From: Eubacteriales Family XIII. Incertae Sedis bacterium
GTDB taxonomy: Bacteria; Bacillota; Clostridia; Peptostreptococcales; Anaerovoracaceae
DNA: 64,000 bases
Direction of reading: 5' to 3'
Assembly (NCBI GenBank): GCA_031272365.1
Contig: JAISTX010000055.1
Coordinates: 1-64,000, forward strand
Shown: positions 7,706-16,709 of the stretch, piece by piece
How the letters are laid out: each line of letters begins with the position of its first letter
Position numbering within the stretch: the first letter of the stretch is position 1
Notes under the pieces: model-generated
The model's input: the letters and a program-made list of their open reading frames with translations, nothing else
Told to the model about the DNA's origin: nothing
Database searches by the model: none
Program-made: the position numbers and the translations under genes

Positions 7706-8005
7706 TTACCCGCGCAGCGCGTTGATCTTGTCGACCCAGACCTGCCGCTTGTTCACCACAAATTTCTCCCGCGCGCCGGAGGCCAGCGTCACGACCATGC
7801 CGTTCGGCACAAAGCCCAGCGTTTTGCTGAATGAGATGTCCGCGATGTCCCTGAGCGGAATCTCCAGGCTGTGCGTCTGCACGTTCAGCTTGTGCGAGGC
7901 GAAAACGAGCCTGTCCTGCATCAGGTAGAGCTTCCCGCCGACGCTCTCGGCTCCAACGAAATGGTTTGCCGCGCCCTCGTACACGACACCGTCAATCTTG
8001 TCCAT
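7706..8005 (-). CDS. GRAM/PH-like domain protein
   Basis: A 99-residue soluble protein that reads as a single GRAM/PH-like fold: GGKLYLMQDRLVFASHK, then IPLRDIADISFSKT and a C-terminal helix KRQVWVDKINAL. Such domains bind lipids or act as scaffolds, but the role here is unknown. A gaggagaaa-like site precedes the ATG at 8005. A second related protein may be the one at 59237-59617. Confidence 0.7.
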   Translation of the reverse strand: MDKIDGVVYEGAANHFVGAESVGGKLYLMQDRLVFASHKLNVQTHSLEIPLRDIADISFSKTLGFVPNGMVVTLASGAREKFVVNKRQVWVDKINALRG

Positions 8006-8136
8006 CACAGTTTCTCCTTTCTTGTGAGGCTATTTTATATAATAATTATTTCTTGAATGCCGTGCCGGGTGAAAAAAGTAAAGCTTCATGTTACATGATG
8101 GTGTATACTATCCCCATGACTCCAGAGAAGGAAGTG

Positions 8137-8874
8137 ATGATCAGGACGGAAGGCCTGCGCAAGGTGTACCGCATCGGGAAGGAACGCGTCGTCGCGCTGG
8201 ACGGCGTCGACCTCGCGATCGGCGCGGGCGAGGTCTGCTGCATCGTCGGGCAGAGCGGCAGCGGCAAGTCGACGCTGCTCAATATGCTGGCGGGCCTGGA
8301 GAAGCCGACGAGGGGATCGGTCGTGATCGCGGGGGCGCGCGTGACCGGCATGAGCGAAAACGCGCTCGCGGACTTCCGGCAGAAAAACCTCGGCTTCATC
8401 TTCCAGAGCTACAACCTGCTACCGCAGTTCACAGCGGCGGAGAACGTCGCGCTGCCGCTCATGTTCTCGGGGATGGACCGGGCGAAGCGGCTCGCACTCG
8501 CGAAGCGGGAGCTGGAGCAAATGGGGATTGGGGACAGGGCGCGGCACAAGCCCTCCGAGATGAGCGGCGGGCAGCAGCAGCGCGTCGGCATCGCGCGCGC
8601 CTTTGCGGCGAAGCCGAAGGTGATCTTCGCGGACGAGCCGACCGGCAACCTCGACACGCAGACGACGAAGCAGGTGCTGAAGGCGATGCTCGCGCGCGCG
8701 GAGCAGTACCGCATCACGCTGGTCATGGTGACGCACGAGCCGGAGCTGGCCGTCTGCGGTGACCGGGTCGTGCGGCTGCTCGATGGCAAAGTGGTCGAAA
8801 ACCGGCTGCAGGGCGAAGCGGAGAAAACGGCAAACAGAGAAAAATTATTTGTGGATTTACAGGAGATCGCATGA
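8137..8874 (+). CDS. LolD/MacB-type ABC transporter ATPase
   Basis: A 245-residue ATPase with Walker A GQSGSGKS, Q-loop region FIFQSYNLLPQFTAAENV, signature MSGGQQQRVGIARA, Walker B VIFADEPTGNLDT and the H-loop VMVTHEP. The sequence around the Q-loop and D-loop is that of the LolD/MacB/FtsE class that powers extrusion rather than import. The ATG at 8137 follows gaagga; an upstream ATG at 8116 lacks a site. It overlaps the next gene by four bases and forms a three-gene operon with the exported protein and the FtsX-like permease. Confidence 0.9.
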   Translation: MIRTEGLRKVYRIGKERVVALDGVDLAIGAGEVCCIVGQSGSGKSTLLNMLAGLEKPTRGSVVIAGARVTGMSENALADFRQKNLGFIFQSYNLLPQFTAAENVALPLMFSGMDRAKRLALAKRELEQMGIGDRARHKPSEMSGGQQQRVGIARAFAAKPKVIFADEPTGNLDTQTTKQVLKAMLARAEQYRITLVMVTHEPELAVCGDRVVRLLDGKVVENRLQGEAEKTANREKLFVDLQEIA

Positions 8875-10268
8875 AGAAAACACGCATACGCATGGCAGGC
8901 CTGGCGGCCGGCCTTTTGGCCTGCGCCATCCTGATGGCGGGCGCCGCGGGCAGCGCGCCTGCGCCGGCGGCAACCCCGGCCAGCGGCGCCTCGCCCGAGG
9001 TGACCGCGTACGAAATCAACAACCCGGGTGGCGGCGGCAACGATTTTTCGGGGCGCCTCACGCGGGACGGCAAGATCGATATTATTCTCAAAGTGAGGGA
9101 TGTGGGCGTAAAGGCCGGCATGGTGCCGCACGCGCGCGTCAACACCGTCTCGTTCACGGGCCTGAGCCAGGCGCAGGTCGAGGGCGCGGCGCCCGACTAC
9201 ACGCTGATCTTCCGCGACCTCGTGTACACGGGGGTGGGCAGCAGCTTCAGCTGCGACATCTTCTATGACGGCGCGGAGACGGCCTTCACGACGTACACGC
9301 TGCCGGTCAACCAGGCCGTCGAGTACGTGGAGCCGGCGAGTGACACTGCGGCCGAGGTCGTGACGAAGGGCACCGGCTTCGTGCTCAAGTCCGCGAGCTA
9401 CGGGCAGGGCGAGGTCTACGCGGGCGCCGCCTTCACGCTGAGCATGACGCTGCTCGCGACGAACGGCGCAAACAACGTCGAGAACGTGTCCGTCGGCATC
9501 ACGCCGCCGAAGGAGCTCTCGCTCGAGCAGGGTTCGAGCATCGTCTACGTGGGCACCGTCGAGCCGGGCCGGAGCATCCCCGTGCAGGCGACGCTGAAGC
9601 CCGCCGCAAACATCGAGGAAGGCAGCTATACCATCACCGTGACGGTGCACGGCGTCGACGCGAAGACGGGCACGGAGGTGGGCGCCGAGATGAGCATCTC
9701 CGTGCCGGTGCTGCAGCCGGAGCGCTTCGAGATCTTCAGCGCGCAGATCCCCTCGTACCTGACGGCGGGGCTGGACGACGGCTCGGGGTATAGCGAGGTC
9801 ACGCTCGTCAACCAGGGGCGGGGCAGCGTCGGCAACGTTTCGGTGGACGTCACGGGCGACGGGCTCTCGACGCTCGAGGGCAAGCAGTACGTCGGCAACG
9901 TCGCCGGGGGCGAGCAGAAGCTGGCGGACTTCACGCTCATGGCGGAGCGCGCGGGCCAATTCGATGGCGAGGTGGTCGTCACCTACGAGAACGCGCGCGG
10001 CGAGCTGAAGGAACTCAGGCACGAATTTTCGCTCGAGGCCGGGGAGGGCATGGACGGCAACGACGGCAGGGGCGAGGAGGGGGTCTACGTCGACGAGGGG
10101 ATGATGGAAGAGGACAGCGCCATGGCCGGGCCGCTGGGCCTGCCGCGCTGGGCCTGGATCCTGATCGGCGCCGGCGCGGCCTGCGCGGTCGCCATCCCGC
10201 TGCTCGTGCGGCGGCGGCGGCGGAAGCAGGCCGAGGAAGAGGCGCTCTGGGACGATGCGATCAATTGA
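8871..10268 (+). CDS. Exported membrane-anchored protein with CARDB/NEW3-like repeats
   Basis: A 465-residue protein: N-terminal signal peptide, several beta-sandwich segments that resemble CARDB/NEW3 domains (for example VSVGITPPKELSLEQG and VSVDVTGDGLSTLEG), and one C-terminal membrane helix (about 430-450) followed by a basic RRRRRK tail inside the cell. It sits between the ATPase and the MacB-like permease and overlaps both, so it probably forms the outside part of that ABC complex. The assignment to a fold is by pattern only; no substrate can be named. Confidence 0.75.
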   Translation: MKKTRIRMAGLAAGLLACAILMAGAAGSAPAPAATPASGASPEVTAYEINNPGGGGNDFSGRLTRDGKIDIILKVRDVGVKAGMVPHARVNTVSFTGLSQAQVEGAAPDYTLIFRDLVYTGVGSSFSCDIFYDGAETAFTTYTLPVNQAVEYVEPASDTAAEVVTKGTGFVLKSASYGQGEVYAGAAFTLSMTLLATNGANNVENVSVGITPPKELSLEQGSSIVYVGTVEPGRSIPVQATLKPAANIEEGSYTITVTVHGVDAKTGTEVGAEMSISVPVLQPERFEIFSAQIPSYLTAGLDDGSGYSEVTLVNQGRGSVGNVSVDVTGDGLSTLEGKQYVGNVAGGEQKLADFTLMAERAGQFDGEVVVTYENARGELKELRHEFSLEAGEGMDGNDGRGEEGVYVDEGMMEEDSAMAGPLGLPRWAWILIGAGAACAVAIPLLVRRRRRKQAEEEALWDDAIN

Positions 10269-11781
10269 CCTCTTCCGCTTTTCCACGGACAACCTGCGGC
10301 GGCGCAAAGGCCGGACGGTCCTGACGGTCATCGGCGTCGTGGTCGGCGTCTGCGCGATCGTCGTCATGGTCTCGCTCGGCATCGCCGTGAACCGCGCGAC
10401 GGACGAGATGCTGCAGGGCTGGGGCGATTTGACGAAGATCGAGGTGATGCGCTACGGGGCCCAGCAGGGGACGCCGGATCTCGACGACCGCATGGTGGCG
10501 CAGTTCCGGCAGATCCCGCACGTCGTCGCGGCGACGCCGATGGTGCAGAGCTCGGAATTTTATGGCCAGATCGAGGGCGGGCGGAACGGCCGCTATCTAT
10601 CCGAGGGGGCGATGCTCATCGGCATGGACCCGGACGCGATCGCGCCGATGGGCTACGAGCTGCTCACGGGCGGGTACGACATCTCGTCCTTCCTCGGCAA
10701 GGACAGCATCCCCGTGCTCATCGGCGAGCAGGTGCCGTTCACCTTCCGCGACACGCGCAAGAGCCCCATGGCGCCGAACGCCATGATGTACCCGGAGTAC
10801 GACGAGACCTACACGAACATCATCAACCTGCCGCAGTACGACGCGGACGGCACGCTGCTCAACCCGGACGATTTCTTCTTCGACGTCATGGGCGCGGACC
10901 TCGTCTTCCGGATGGACGTCGGCTGGGACGACGCAACCGGCGAGACGAAGTACAAGGACTACAAGCTGGTCCCCGTCGGGATGGTCAAGGGCGGGATGAG
11001 CGACTGGATGGTCTCAAACGGCGTCATCATGAGCCTCGAAAACATGAAGCGGCTCGAAAGCGACCACCGCAGGGCGACGGGCGCGGGCTCGTCCTCCTCT
11101 GGCGGCGGGTACGGCATGTATGGCGGTTCCGTGGTCATCGGCGGCGGAGGCGGCGAGTCCCAGGTGACCGTGGAGGGCTACGACACCGTCTATGTGAAAG
11201 TCGACGAGGTCGCGCAGATGCCGGACGTCGAGAAGCGGATCAAGGAGACCGGCTACCAGATTTATTCCATGAGCGAGACGCGCGCGCAGCTCCAGCAGCA
11301 GGTCTTGCAGACGCAGCTCATGCTCGGCGGCCTGGCCGCGGTGTCGCTCTTCGTCGCCGCGCTGAACATCATGAACACGATGACGATGGCCATCACGGAG
11401 CGCACGCGCGAGATCGGCGTGATGAAGGTGCTCGGATGCCGGCTCCGGGACATCCGCCTGCTGTTCCTGCTCGAGTCCGGGGCCATCGGCTTCCTCGGCG
11501 GCGTGGCCGGCGTGGCCGTGAGCCTGCTGCTGAGCTTCCTGTTGAACCACCTGACGGACATCCTGATGTTCCTCGGCGTCGGCGCCAACATCGACCTCGC
11601 CGCCGCCTTCGGGCTCGGGGGGCTTTCGAGCATGATGCCGGGCATGAAGCTGTCCGTGATCCCCGTGTGGCTCATCCTCGCCGCGCTCGCGTTCGCGACG
11701 GGCGTCGGGCTGCTGTCGGGCATCGCGCCGGCGGGCCGCGCCGTCCGCATCTCCTCGCTGGAAGCGATCCGCCATGAATAA
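10255..11781 (+). CDS. MacB/FtsX-type ABC permease
   Basis: A 508-residue permease: an N-terminal membrane helix after RRRKGRTVLTVIGVVVGV, a large outside MacB_PCD domain, a Gly/Ser-rich loop near 280-300, and three C-terminal membrane helices with ITERTREIGVMKVLGC, the mark of the FtsX fold. It overlaps the preceding CDS by 14 bases. With the ATPase at 8137 and the anchored protein at 8871 it makes a tripartite export or mechanotransmission system. Confidence 0.88.
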   Translation: MRSIDLFRFSTDNLRRRKGRTVLTVIGVVVGVCAIVVMVSLGIAVNRATDEMLQGWGDLTKIEVMRYGAQQGTPDLDDRMVAQFRQIPHVVAATPMVQSSEFYGQIEGGRNGRYLSEGAMLIGMDPDAIAPMGYELLTGGYDISSFLGKDSIPVLIGEQVPFTFRDTRKSPMAPNAMMYPEYDETYTNIINLPQYDADGTLLNPDDFFFDVMGADLVFRMDVGWDDATGETKYKDYKLVPVGMVKGGMSDWMVSNGVIMSLENMKRLESDHRRATGAGSSSSGGGYGMYGGSVVIGGGGGESQVTVEGYDTVYVKVDEVAQMPDVEKRIKETGYQIYSMSETRAQLQQQVLQTQLMLGGLAAVSLFVAALNIMNTMTMAITERTREIGVMKVLGCRLRDIRLLFLLESGAIGFLGGVAGVAVSLLLSFLLNHLTDILMFLGVGANIDLAAAFGLGGLSSMMPGMKLSVIPVWLILAALAFATGVGLLSGIAPAGRAVRISSLEAIRHE

Positions 11782-11850
11782 TACATTTTGACGGATTGCC
11801 GGGAGCCCCCCGCATGGAGTATACTGTCTGCATCAGGAGGTACGTGAACT

Positions 11851-12186
11851 ATGAAGATTGAACGGGACAAGGCATTGGTGACTTTCACGCCGGAAAATGA
11901 GCAGGAGAGGGTGCAGCTCGAGGAGCTTTGGAGGCTCATCATCGACTGCAACGGGTATCCGTCGAAGCTGGAGCCGGTCGGCGCGTACGTGCCGGCGGAG
12001 AACCCGCAGAAGGGCGCGATGTTCTACATCGAGGGGCTCAAGGAGGCCGATACGGCGTCCTATTCCCCGATCTTCGTGCAGACGGACAACACGGCGTACT
12101 GCGCGAGCTGCAACAAGACGATCCCCCTCAAGGCCGGCGACGAGATCCCGATCTGCTGCGGGAAGCGGATGGAGCTGCTCGACTGA
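11851..12186 (+). CDS. Small protein with C-terminal four-Cys zinc-ribbon-like motif
   Basis: A 111-residue soluble protein I do not recognise. The N-terminal 75 residues are mixed alpha/beta. The C terminus has CASCNKTIPLKAGDEIP and then ICCGKRM, a CxxC...CC pattern like a small zinc or iron ribbon. A caggaggt site precedes the ATG. It stands alone between two ABC operons, with its own terminator downstream. Confidence 0.65.
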   Translation: MKIERDKALVTFTPENEQERVQLEELWRLIIDCNGYPSKLEPVGAYVPAENPQKGAMFYIEGLKEADTASYSPIFVQTDNTAYCASCNKTIPLKAGDEIPICCGKRMELLD

Positions 12187-12215
12187 GCCCGCCGCGCCGC
12201 GGACAATTGCATAGA

Positions 12216-12233
12216 CCATGACAAATGTCATGG
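12216..12233. promoter_or_regulatory. Palindromic operator-like site ccatgac-aaat-gtcatgg
   Basis: Arms ccatgac and gtcatgg flank four bases. The site lies about 75-90 bases upstream of the DrrA-like gene. Palindromes of the ATGACN4GTCAT kind are known before ABC-2 exporter operons controlled by NarL/DesR-type response regulators. A regulator of that class is encoded at 17434-18096, so it is a candidate binder; this is inference. Confidence 0.45.
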
Positions 12234-12242
12234 GGGAAATGA

Positions 12243-12272
12243 GCGCCTGTCACTGGCCGACAGGCGCTTTTT
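12243..12272 (+). terminator. Rho-independent terminator
   Basis: A perfect 9-bp stem, gcgcctgtc / gacaggcgc (12243-12251 with 12259-12267), is followed by five T residues. It ends transcription from the left; it could also act as an attenuator for the exporter operon that begins at 12307. Confidence 0.8.
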
Positions 12273-12306
12273 ATTGAATAATATGGCCATCGGAGGAAAA
12301 GTAGAT

Positions 12307-13254
12307 ATGGACTATGTAAATGTAAACAGATTGACGAAGAAATACGGCGACTTCACGGCGGTGGACAATCTCTCCTTCACCGTGAAGAAGGGCGAGATCT
12401 TCGGCTTCCTCGGGCCGAACGGCGCGGGCAAGACTACGACGCTCAACGTGCTCTCGACGCTGTCGGACTTCGACCGCGGCGAGGTGGAGATCGCGGGTTT
12501 TTCGCTGCCGAAGCAGGAGTTTTCCGTGAAGCGGATCCTCGGCCTCGTGCCGCAGGAGATCGCGCTGTACACGGATCTGACGGCGCGGGAAAACGTGACG
12601 CTCTTCGCGTCGCTGTACGGGCTGTCGGGCGCCGCGCTCAAGTCGGCCGTGGACGAGGCGCTGGCTTTCGTCGGGCTCGCGGACGAGGCGAAGAAGCGCG
12701 CGAAGAAGATGAGCGGCGGCCAGCAAAGGCGGCTCAACATCGCGTGCGGCATCGCGCACGGGCCGGAGCTTATCATCATGGACGAGCCGACCGTCGGCGT
12801 GGACGCGCGCAGCCGCGACCTCATCATGGGCTCGATCCGCACCCTGAACGAGCGCGGCGCGACCATCATCTACACGTCGCACTATATGCCCGAGGTGCAG
12901 GAGCTGGCGGACCGCATCGCGATCATCGACCACGGGCGCCTCGCGGCGATCGGCACGGAGGAGGAGCTGCTCAGCCACGTGACGGACCGCAAGACGCTGC
13001 GCGTCGGCGTGGACGGCAAGGGGGACGCCGCGCTCATCGAAACCCTCTCGCGCCTGCCGGGCGTCAAGCACGCCTCGCTTGCGGACGCGGAGCTGCGCGT
13101 GGACGTCGACCTGACGCTGCCGTCGATCTCGCCGATCATCGGCACGCTCATGGAGCGCGGGCTTGCCGTGAAATCGCTCGCCGAAGAAGCGCCGACGCTC
13201 GAGACGACCTTCCTCGCGCTCACGGGCAACGAGCTGACGAAGGAGGGCGCGTGA
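12307..13254 (+). CDS. DrrA-type ABC exporter ATPase
   Basis: A 315-residue ATPase with Walker A LGPNGAGKTTT, signature MSGGQQRRLNIACG, Walker B IIMDEPTVGVDARS and a C-terminal extension of about 90 residues, as in DrrA and CcmA-like drug or lipid exporters. The ATG at 12307 follows ggagg by about 11 bases; an alternative in-frame ATG lies at 12283. It overlaps the first permease gene and forms a three-gene ABC-2 operon. Confidence 0.9.
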   Translation: MDYVNVNRLTKKYGDFTAVDNLSFTVKKGEIFGFLGPNGAGKTTTLNVLSTLSDFDRGEVEIAGFSLPKQEFSVKRILGLVPQEIALYTDLTARENVTLFASLYGLSGAALKSAVDEALAFVGLADEAKKRAKKMSGGQQRRLNIACGIAHGPELIIMDEPTVGVDARSRDLIMGSIRTLNERGATIIYTSHYMPEVQELADRIAIIDHGRLAAIGTEEELLSHVTDRKTLRVGVDGKGDAALIETLSRLPGVKHASLADAELRVDVDLTLPSISPIIGTLMERGLAVKSLAEEAPTLETTFLALTGNELTKEGA

Positions 13255-14372
13255 TGTTCATTCAGGCAAAGAGCTACATCCTGACCTATTTCCGCGACAA
13301 GTCGGCCATGTTTTTCTCGCTGCTGTTCCCGGCGCTGCTGTGCTTTGTGCTCGGGACGATGCTGCAGAGCCTGGACAACCCCGACGCGCCGCTCGGCGAG
13401 ATCCGCATCGCGGCGGCCGCGGAAGGGGGGGGCGATGCCTTTCGGACGGGCACCGCGTCCTTCCTGGACGCGCTGCGGGATTCCACGGACGTCACCATCG
13501 TCGGGTCTGCGGCGGACGCGGATGTGGACAGCGTCAAAGCCGCGGTGGACGCGGGCGAGGCGGACGCCGGGCTCGTGTTTTCCGAAGGGAAAATCTCCGT
13601 CTACGAGGGCGCGGACATCGTGAAGTCGGGCGCCGTCCGCTTCATGGCGCAGAGCTTCTCCCGCCAATACGACGCGATCGCCGTCGCGGTGGCAAACGAC
13701 CCACAGCGCATGGAAGAGATCCTGGCGGTCGCGGACCAAAGCCACGACGGCCTGACGGAAAAACAGGTATCGGGCGTCAACCGCAGCATGATGGATTTCT
13801 ACGCGGTCGCGATGATCGTCATGATCGCGTTCATGGGCAACGGGATCGGCGGCGCCTCGACCTTTTTCTCGATGCGCAGGGACGGCTCGCTCCGGCGCAT
13901 CACCGCCTCGCCGAAGTCGCGCGTGCAGATCTTTTTCGGCTACATGCTCGGCGGCCTCGTGCAGAGCGCGGCGCAGGCGGCGGTCGTGATGCTCTGCGCG
14001 TACTTCCTCTACGGCGCCTCCTACGCGGACCGGTGGCAGGACAACGTGCTGCTCTTCTGCTTCTTCCTGCTGCTCGGCGCGGCGGTCTCCGGCATGTGCA
14101 ACCTCTTCGGCCTGTTCGTGCGGTTCAACCCGTACACGCCGCTGATGGCCATCTTCTGGGCGATGCTGTATATGTCCGGCACGTTCAACAAGGACATCGC
14201 GATCCCCGGCATCAAGCTGCCGCCCGCGGCCGCGCAGGAAGCGGCGTTTGACCTGACGGTCTTCGGCCGCGACGAAAAGACGCTGGCCGCGATGGCGGTG
14301 TGCGCCGCCATCATCGCCGCGTCCGGCATCCTCGGTTCGCTCCTGCTGAAAAGAAAGGCGGTCGTGCTATGA
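13254..14372 (+). CDS. ABC-2 type permease
   Basis: A 372-residue ABC-2 membrane protein: an N-terminal helix after SYILTYFRDKSAMFF, an extracytoplasmic loop of about 150 residues, and five C-terminal helices including the MRRDGSLRRITASP coupling region. Start ATG overlaps the ATPase stop (TGATG) and follows aaggagg. It ends by overlapping the next permease start. Likely half of a heterodimeric exporter. Confidence 0.87.
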   Translation: MFIQAKSYILTYFRDKSAMFFSLLFPALLCFVLGTMLQSLDNPDAPLGEIRIAAAAEGGGDAFRTGTASFLDALRDSTDVTIVGSAADADVDSVKAAVDAGEADAGLVFSEGKISVYEGADIVKSGAVRFMAQSFSRQYDAIAVAVANDPQRMEEILAVADQSHDGLTEKQVSGVNRSMMDFYAVAMIVMIAFMGNGIGGASTFFSMRRDGSLRRITASPKSRVQIFFGYMLGGLVQSAAQAAVVMLCAYFLYGASYADRWQDNVLLFCFFLLLGAAVSGMCNLFGLFVRFNPYTPLMAIFWAMLYMSGTFNKDIAIPGIKLPPAAAQEAAFDLTVFGRDEKTLAAMAVCAAIIAASGILGSLLLKRKAVVL

Positions 14373-15538
14373 AAAATTTCTGGATCCTTTTGCGCAACGG
14401 GCTTCTGCGCGGCCGCAAGACGCTCCTCCTCGCGTTTGTCATGTCTCTCCTCGTCGCCTGGGTCGGCTACATGGTCATGACGGCCTACACCGACGACACC
14501 GTGAACGTGGTGCATGTCGCGGTGACGGCGGAGGACGTGGACGCCCCGGTCGCCAAAGACTTCCTGCGCTACCTGGAGGACGACCTCGGCATGGACGCCC
14601 GCACGGATATGACCATGGCGGAGATCGAGACCGCGCTCGTCGAAAAGCAGCTCTCCTGCGCCATCACGGTGCCGGCCGGGTTCGAGCAGAGCCTTTTGGA
14701 CAGCAGGGGCGACGCGTCCCGGATCGAGAAGATCACAGTCCTGTCGCTGGATGACTACGCCAACGAGGCCTTCCTGCGCGGCTACATCGAGTCCTACGTC
14801 CTCTCGCTGGCGGAGCTCGCGGCGGGCGCGGACGGCGAGGCGGCGGTCTTCGCGTCGTTGCTGGCCGAAGCGGGCGAGGGCGGCACGGAGGTTGATATTA
14901 TTCAAAAAGACACGGCGCTGCTCGAGAAGGAGATGCAGCAGGAGGGCTTCAGCGTGGCGCTCAGCATCTACGACATGCTCTGCTTCCTGATCGCGGTGCT
15001 CGGGGCGTCGATGCTGCTGGCCGACCGCAGGGACGGGACGTACCGCCGCCTCAAGGCGGGGCGCGTGACCTCGCTCGAATACACGGCGGCGTACTGCGTG
15101 CTCTTCCTCGTGTTCGCGCTCGCGATGGCGGTCGTGCCGGCGGTGCTGTGCGTGGTGAGCGGCGTGCAGACGGGCGTGCCGTTCTCCGTGACGCTGTTCT
15201 TGACCGTGTGCTTCTCGGTGTTCATCGTGGGGCTGGGGCTGCTGGTCGGCGTTGCGTCGCCGACGCTGAACGGCGTCATCGGGGTGCTCGTGCCGGCGGC
15301 GACGATCACGTCCATGCTCGGCGGCGGCTGGTTCCCGCTCGACACGGTGCCGGCCGTCTTCAAGAGCATCGCGCGCTTCATGCCGCAGTACTGGGTGAAC
15401 GAAGCGGTCGCCTCCTATCAGGCGGGCGACGGGCACCTGGGCGCTACCGCGGCGGTGCTGCTCCTCGCGGCGCTCCTGCTCTTCGTCCTCGCCGGCATCC
15501 GCTTCGCCAGCAACCGGACGGAAGCGCGGGTCTACTGA
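14369..15538 (+). CDS. ABC-2 type permease, second subunit
   Basis: A 389-residue ABC-2 permease with the same plan as its neighbour: N-terminal helix, large outside loop with EDVDAPVAKDFLRYLEDD, and C-terminal helices with DRRDGTYRRLKAGRVTSLEY. The start overlaps the previous stop by four bases. The two permeases and DrrA-like ATPase probably export a lipid, peptide or drug. The palindrome at 12216 suggests response-regulator control. Confidence 0.87.
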   Translation: MKNFWILLRNGLLRGRKTLLLAFVMSLLVAWVGYMVMTAYTDDTVNVVHVAVTAEDVDAPVAKDFLRYLEDDLGMDARTDMTMAEIETALVEKQLSCAITVPAGFEQSLLDSRGDASRIEKITVLSLDDYANEAFLRGYIESYVLSLAELAAGADGEAAVFASLLAEAGEGGTEVDIIQKDTALLEKEMQQEGFSVALSIYDMLCFLIAVLGASMLLADRRDGTYRRLKAGRVTSLEYTAAYCVLFLVFALAMAVVPAVLCVVSGVQTGVPFSVTLFLTVCFSVFIVGLGLLVGVASPTLNGVIGVLVPAATITSMLGGGWFPLDTVPAVFKSIARFMPQYWVNEAVASYQAGDGHLGATAAVLLLAALLLFVLAGIRFASNRTEARVY

Positions 15539-15577
15539 GGGGCGGCGCGGGCGTTCACGCAGAGATGTCTCTTGCAC

Positions 15578-15658
15578 CGCAACGCACGGAACAGATGCGG
15601 ATTTGGTAGAAAAACGGGCGGTTTTCCTACCAAATTGCAACCTGTTCCGTGCATTGCG
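15578..15658. repeat. Long hairpin-forming intergenic repeat
   Basis: An 81-bp near-perfect inverted repeat. Left arm runs from cgcaacgcacggaacag (15578) into atttggtag; right arm mirrors it, ctaccaaat then ctgttccgtgcattgcg (15658), with a gaaaaacgggcggttttc centre that also pairs. Its tttggtag...ctaccaaa ends and aaaac/gtttt centre echo the elements at 23401, 32138 and 37724. It lies between convergent genes and may act as a two-way terminator. Confidence 0.75.
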
Positions 15659-15685
15659 TGTCGCGGCGCCCGCGCCGCCGGTGCT

Positions 15686-16570
15686 TCAGGACGGCGGGCG
15701 GGTTGAACCGGGGCCGAAGGGCTTGGCCCCCTGCAGGGACAGGGCGCCGGTGGGGCAGAGGCCTGTGCACCTCCCGCAGCGCACGCACTCGGGGTGGTTG
15801 GGCTCCCGGCGCGGGTCGAGCGCCATCGGGCAGCCCTCCGCGCACGAGCCGCAGCCGGTGCACGCCGCCTCGTCGACGCGGTAGCGCAGCAGCGCGACCC
15901 GGTTGAACAGCGCGTAGATCGCGCCGAGCGGGCAGAGGTAGCGGCAAAACGGCCGGTAGAGAACGGCCGACAGCAGGGCGAGCGCGACGAGGATCCCCAT
16001 CTTCCAGGCGAAGAGGAAGCCGATCGCGCGTCGGAGCGCGGGGACGCCGAGCGTGAGCGGCACGCCGCCCTCGAGGGTGCCCGCCGGGCAGATCCACTCG
16101 CAAAACCACGGCTGCCCGCCGCCCGCCGCGTTGTCCACGCACAGCGGGAGCAGCACGACGAAGAGCGCGAGGATGACGTATTTCAGGGCGCGAAGCGGCC
16201 GGTCGCCGCGGAAGGTGCCCAGCTTCCGCGCGAAGGGGATCTTGTGCAGCAGCTCCTGCACGAGGCCGAAGGGGCAGAGGAAGCCGCAGACGAAGCGCCC
16301 GAGCACGCCGCCGGCGACGAGGAAAAACCCGATCAAATAATATGGGATGTGCGGCGCCGCGCTCGCGGCCTGCGTCTGCAGCGCGCCAATCGGGCAGGAC
16401 AGCACCGCGCCCGGGCAGGCGTAGCAGTTGAGCCCCGGCGCGCAGGCGGCCTTCAGCCCGCCGCCGTAGACCGTGCCTTTCGCGAAGCCGGGCAGGTACG
16501 CGTTGGTGCCTATGGACACCGCCGCCTGGACCAGCCGGCGCCGGAAGCTGCGGGGGCGCGGCCTACCCAA
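15686..16570 (-). CDS. NapH-like 4Fe-4S membrane ferredoxin
   Basis: A 294-residue membrane protein with four to five helices, Cys-containing loops (CYACPGAVLSCPIGA, FVCGFLCPFG, FCRYLCPLGA), and two C-terminal ferredoxin motifs, CTGCGSCAEGCP and CVRCGRCTGLCP. It resembles NapH/CcoG-type electron carriers that move electrons across the membrane. I use the TTG at 16570, which overlaps the stop of the upstream small CxxC gene, implying coupled translation. With the CxxC protein and TlpA-like lipoprotein it probably feeds reducing power to the outside. Confidence 0.85.
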   Translation of the reverse strand: MGRPRPRSFRRRLVQAAVSIGTNAYLPGFAKGTVYGGGLKAACAPGLNCYACPGAVLSCPIGALQTQAASAAPHIPYYLIGFFLVAGGVLGRFVCGFLCPFGLVQELLHKIPFARKLGTFRGDRPLRALKYVILALFVVLLPLCVDNAAGGGQPWFCEWICPAGTLEGGVPLTLGVPALRRAIGFLFAWKMGILVALALLSAVLYRPFCRYLCPLGAIYALFNRVALLRYRVDEAACTGCGSCAEGCPMALDPRREPNHPECVRCGRCTGLCPTGALSLQGAKPFGPGSTRPPS

Positions 16571-16709
16571 TGCCGATGCACTCCAGGCAGACGCGCACGG
16601 CCTTCTGCATCACTTCCGCCGCCTGCCCCTGCGCCGCGCCGAGCGCGAGCAGACAGACGCCGCCAGCAATCAAAACCAACGAGAAAACGAAACGCCGTCC
16701 CCGGATCAT
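16563..16709 (-). CDS. Small CD1871A-like CxxC membrane protein
   Basis: A 48-residue protein, too short for usual gene calling: a basic start MIRGRRF, one membrane helix (about 8-25) and a C-terminal VCLECIGIG with a CxxC pair. It matches the CD1871A-family CxxC proteins I know from clostridia, which occur beside TlpA-like and NapH-like genes, as here. Both ends overlap neighbours (ATGA with the TlpA gene, TTGGGTAG with the ferredoxin gene), strong support that it is real. It ends with TAG. Confidence 0.8.
   Translation of the reverse strand: MIRGRRFVFSLVLIAGGVCLLALGAAQGQAAEVMQKAVRVCLECIGIG

Noticed and set aside
8409-10382. Very long open frame antisense to the MacB-like operon (657 codons)
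   Set aside because: Low-complexity Arg/Ala/His-rich product with no domain; a shadow caused by high GC and codon bias of the real genes on the plus strand.
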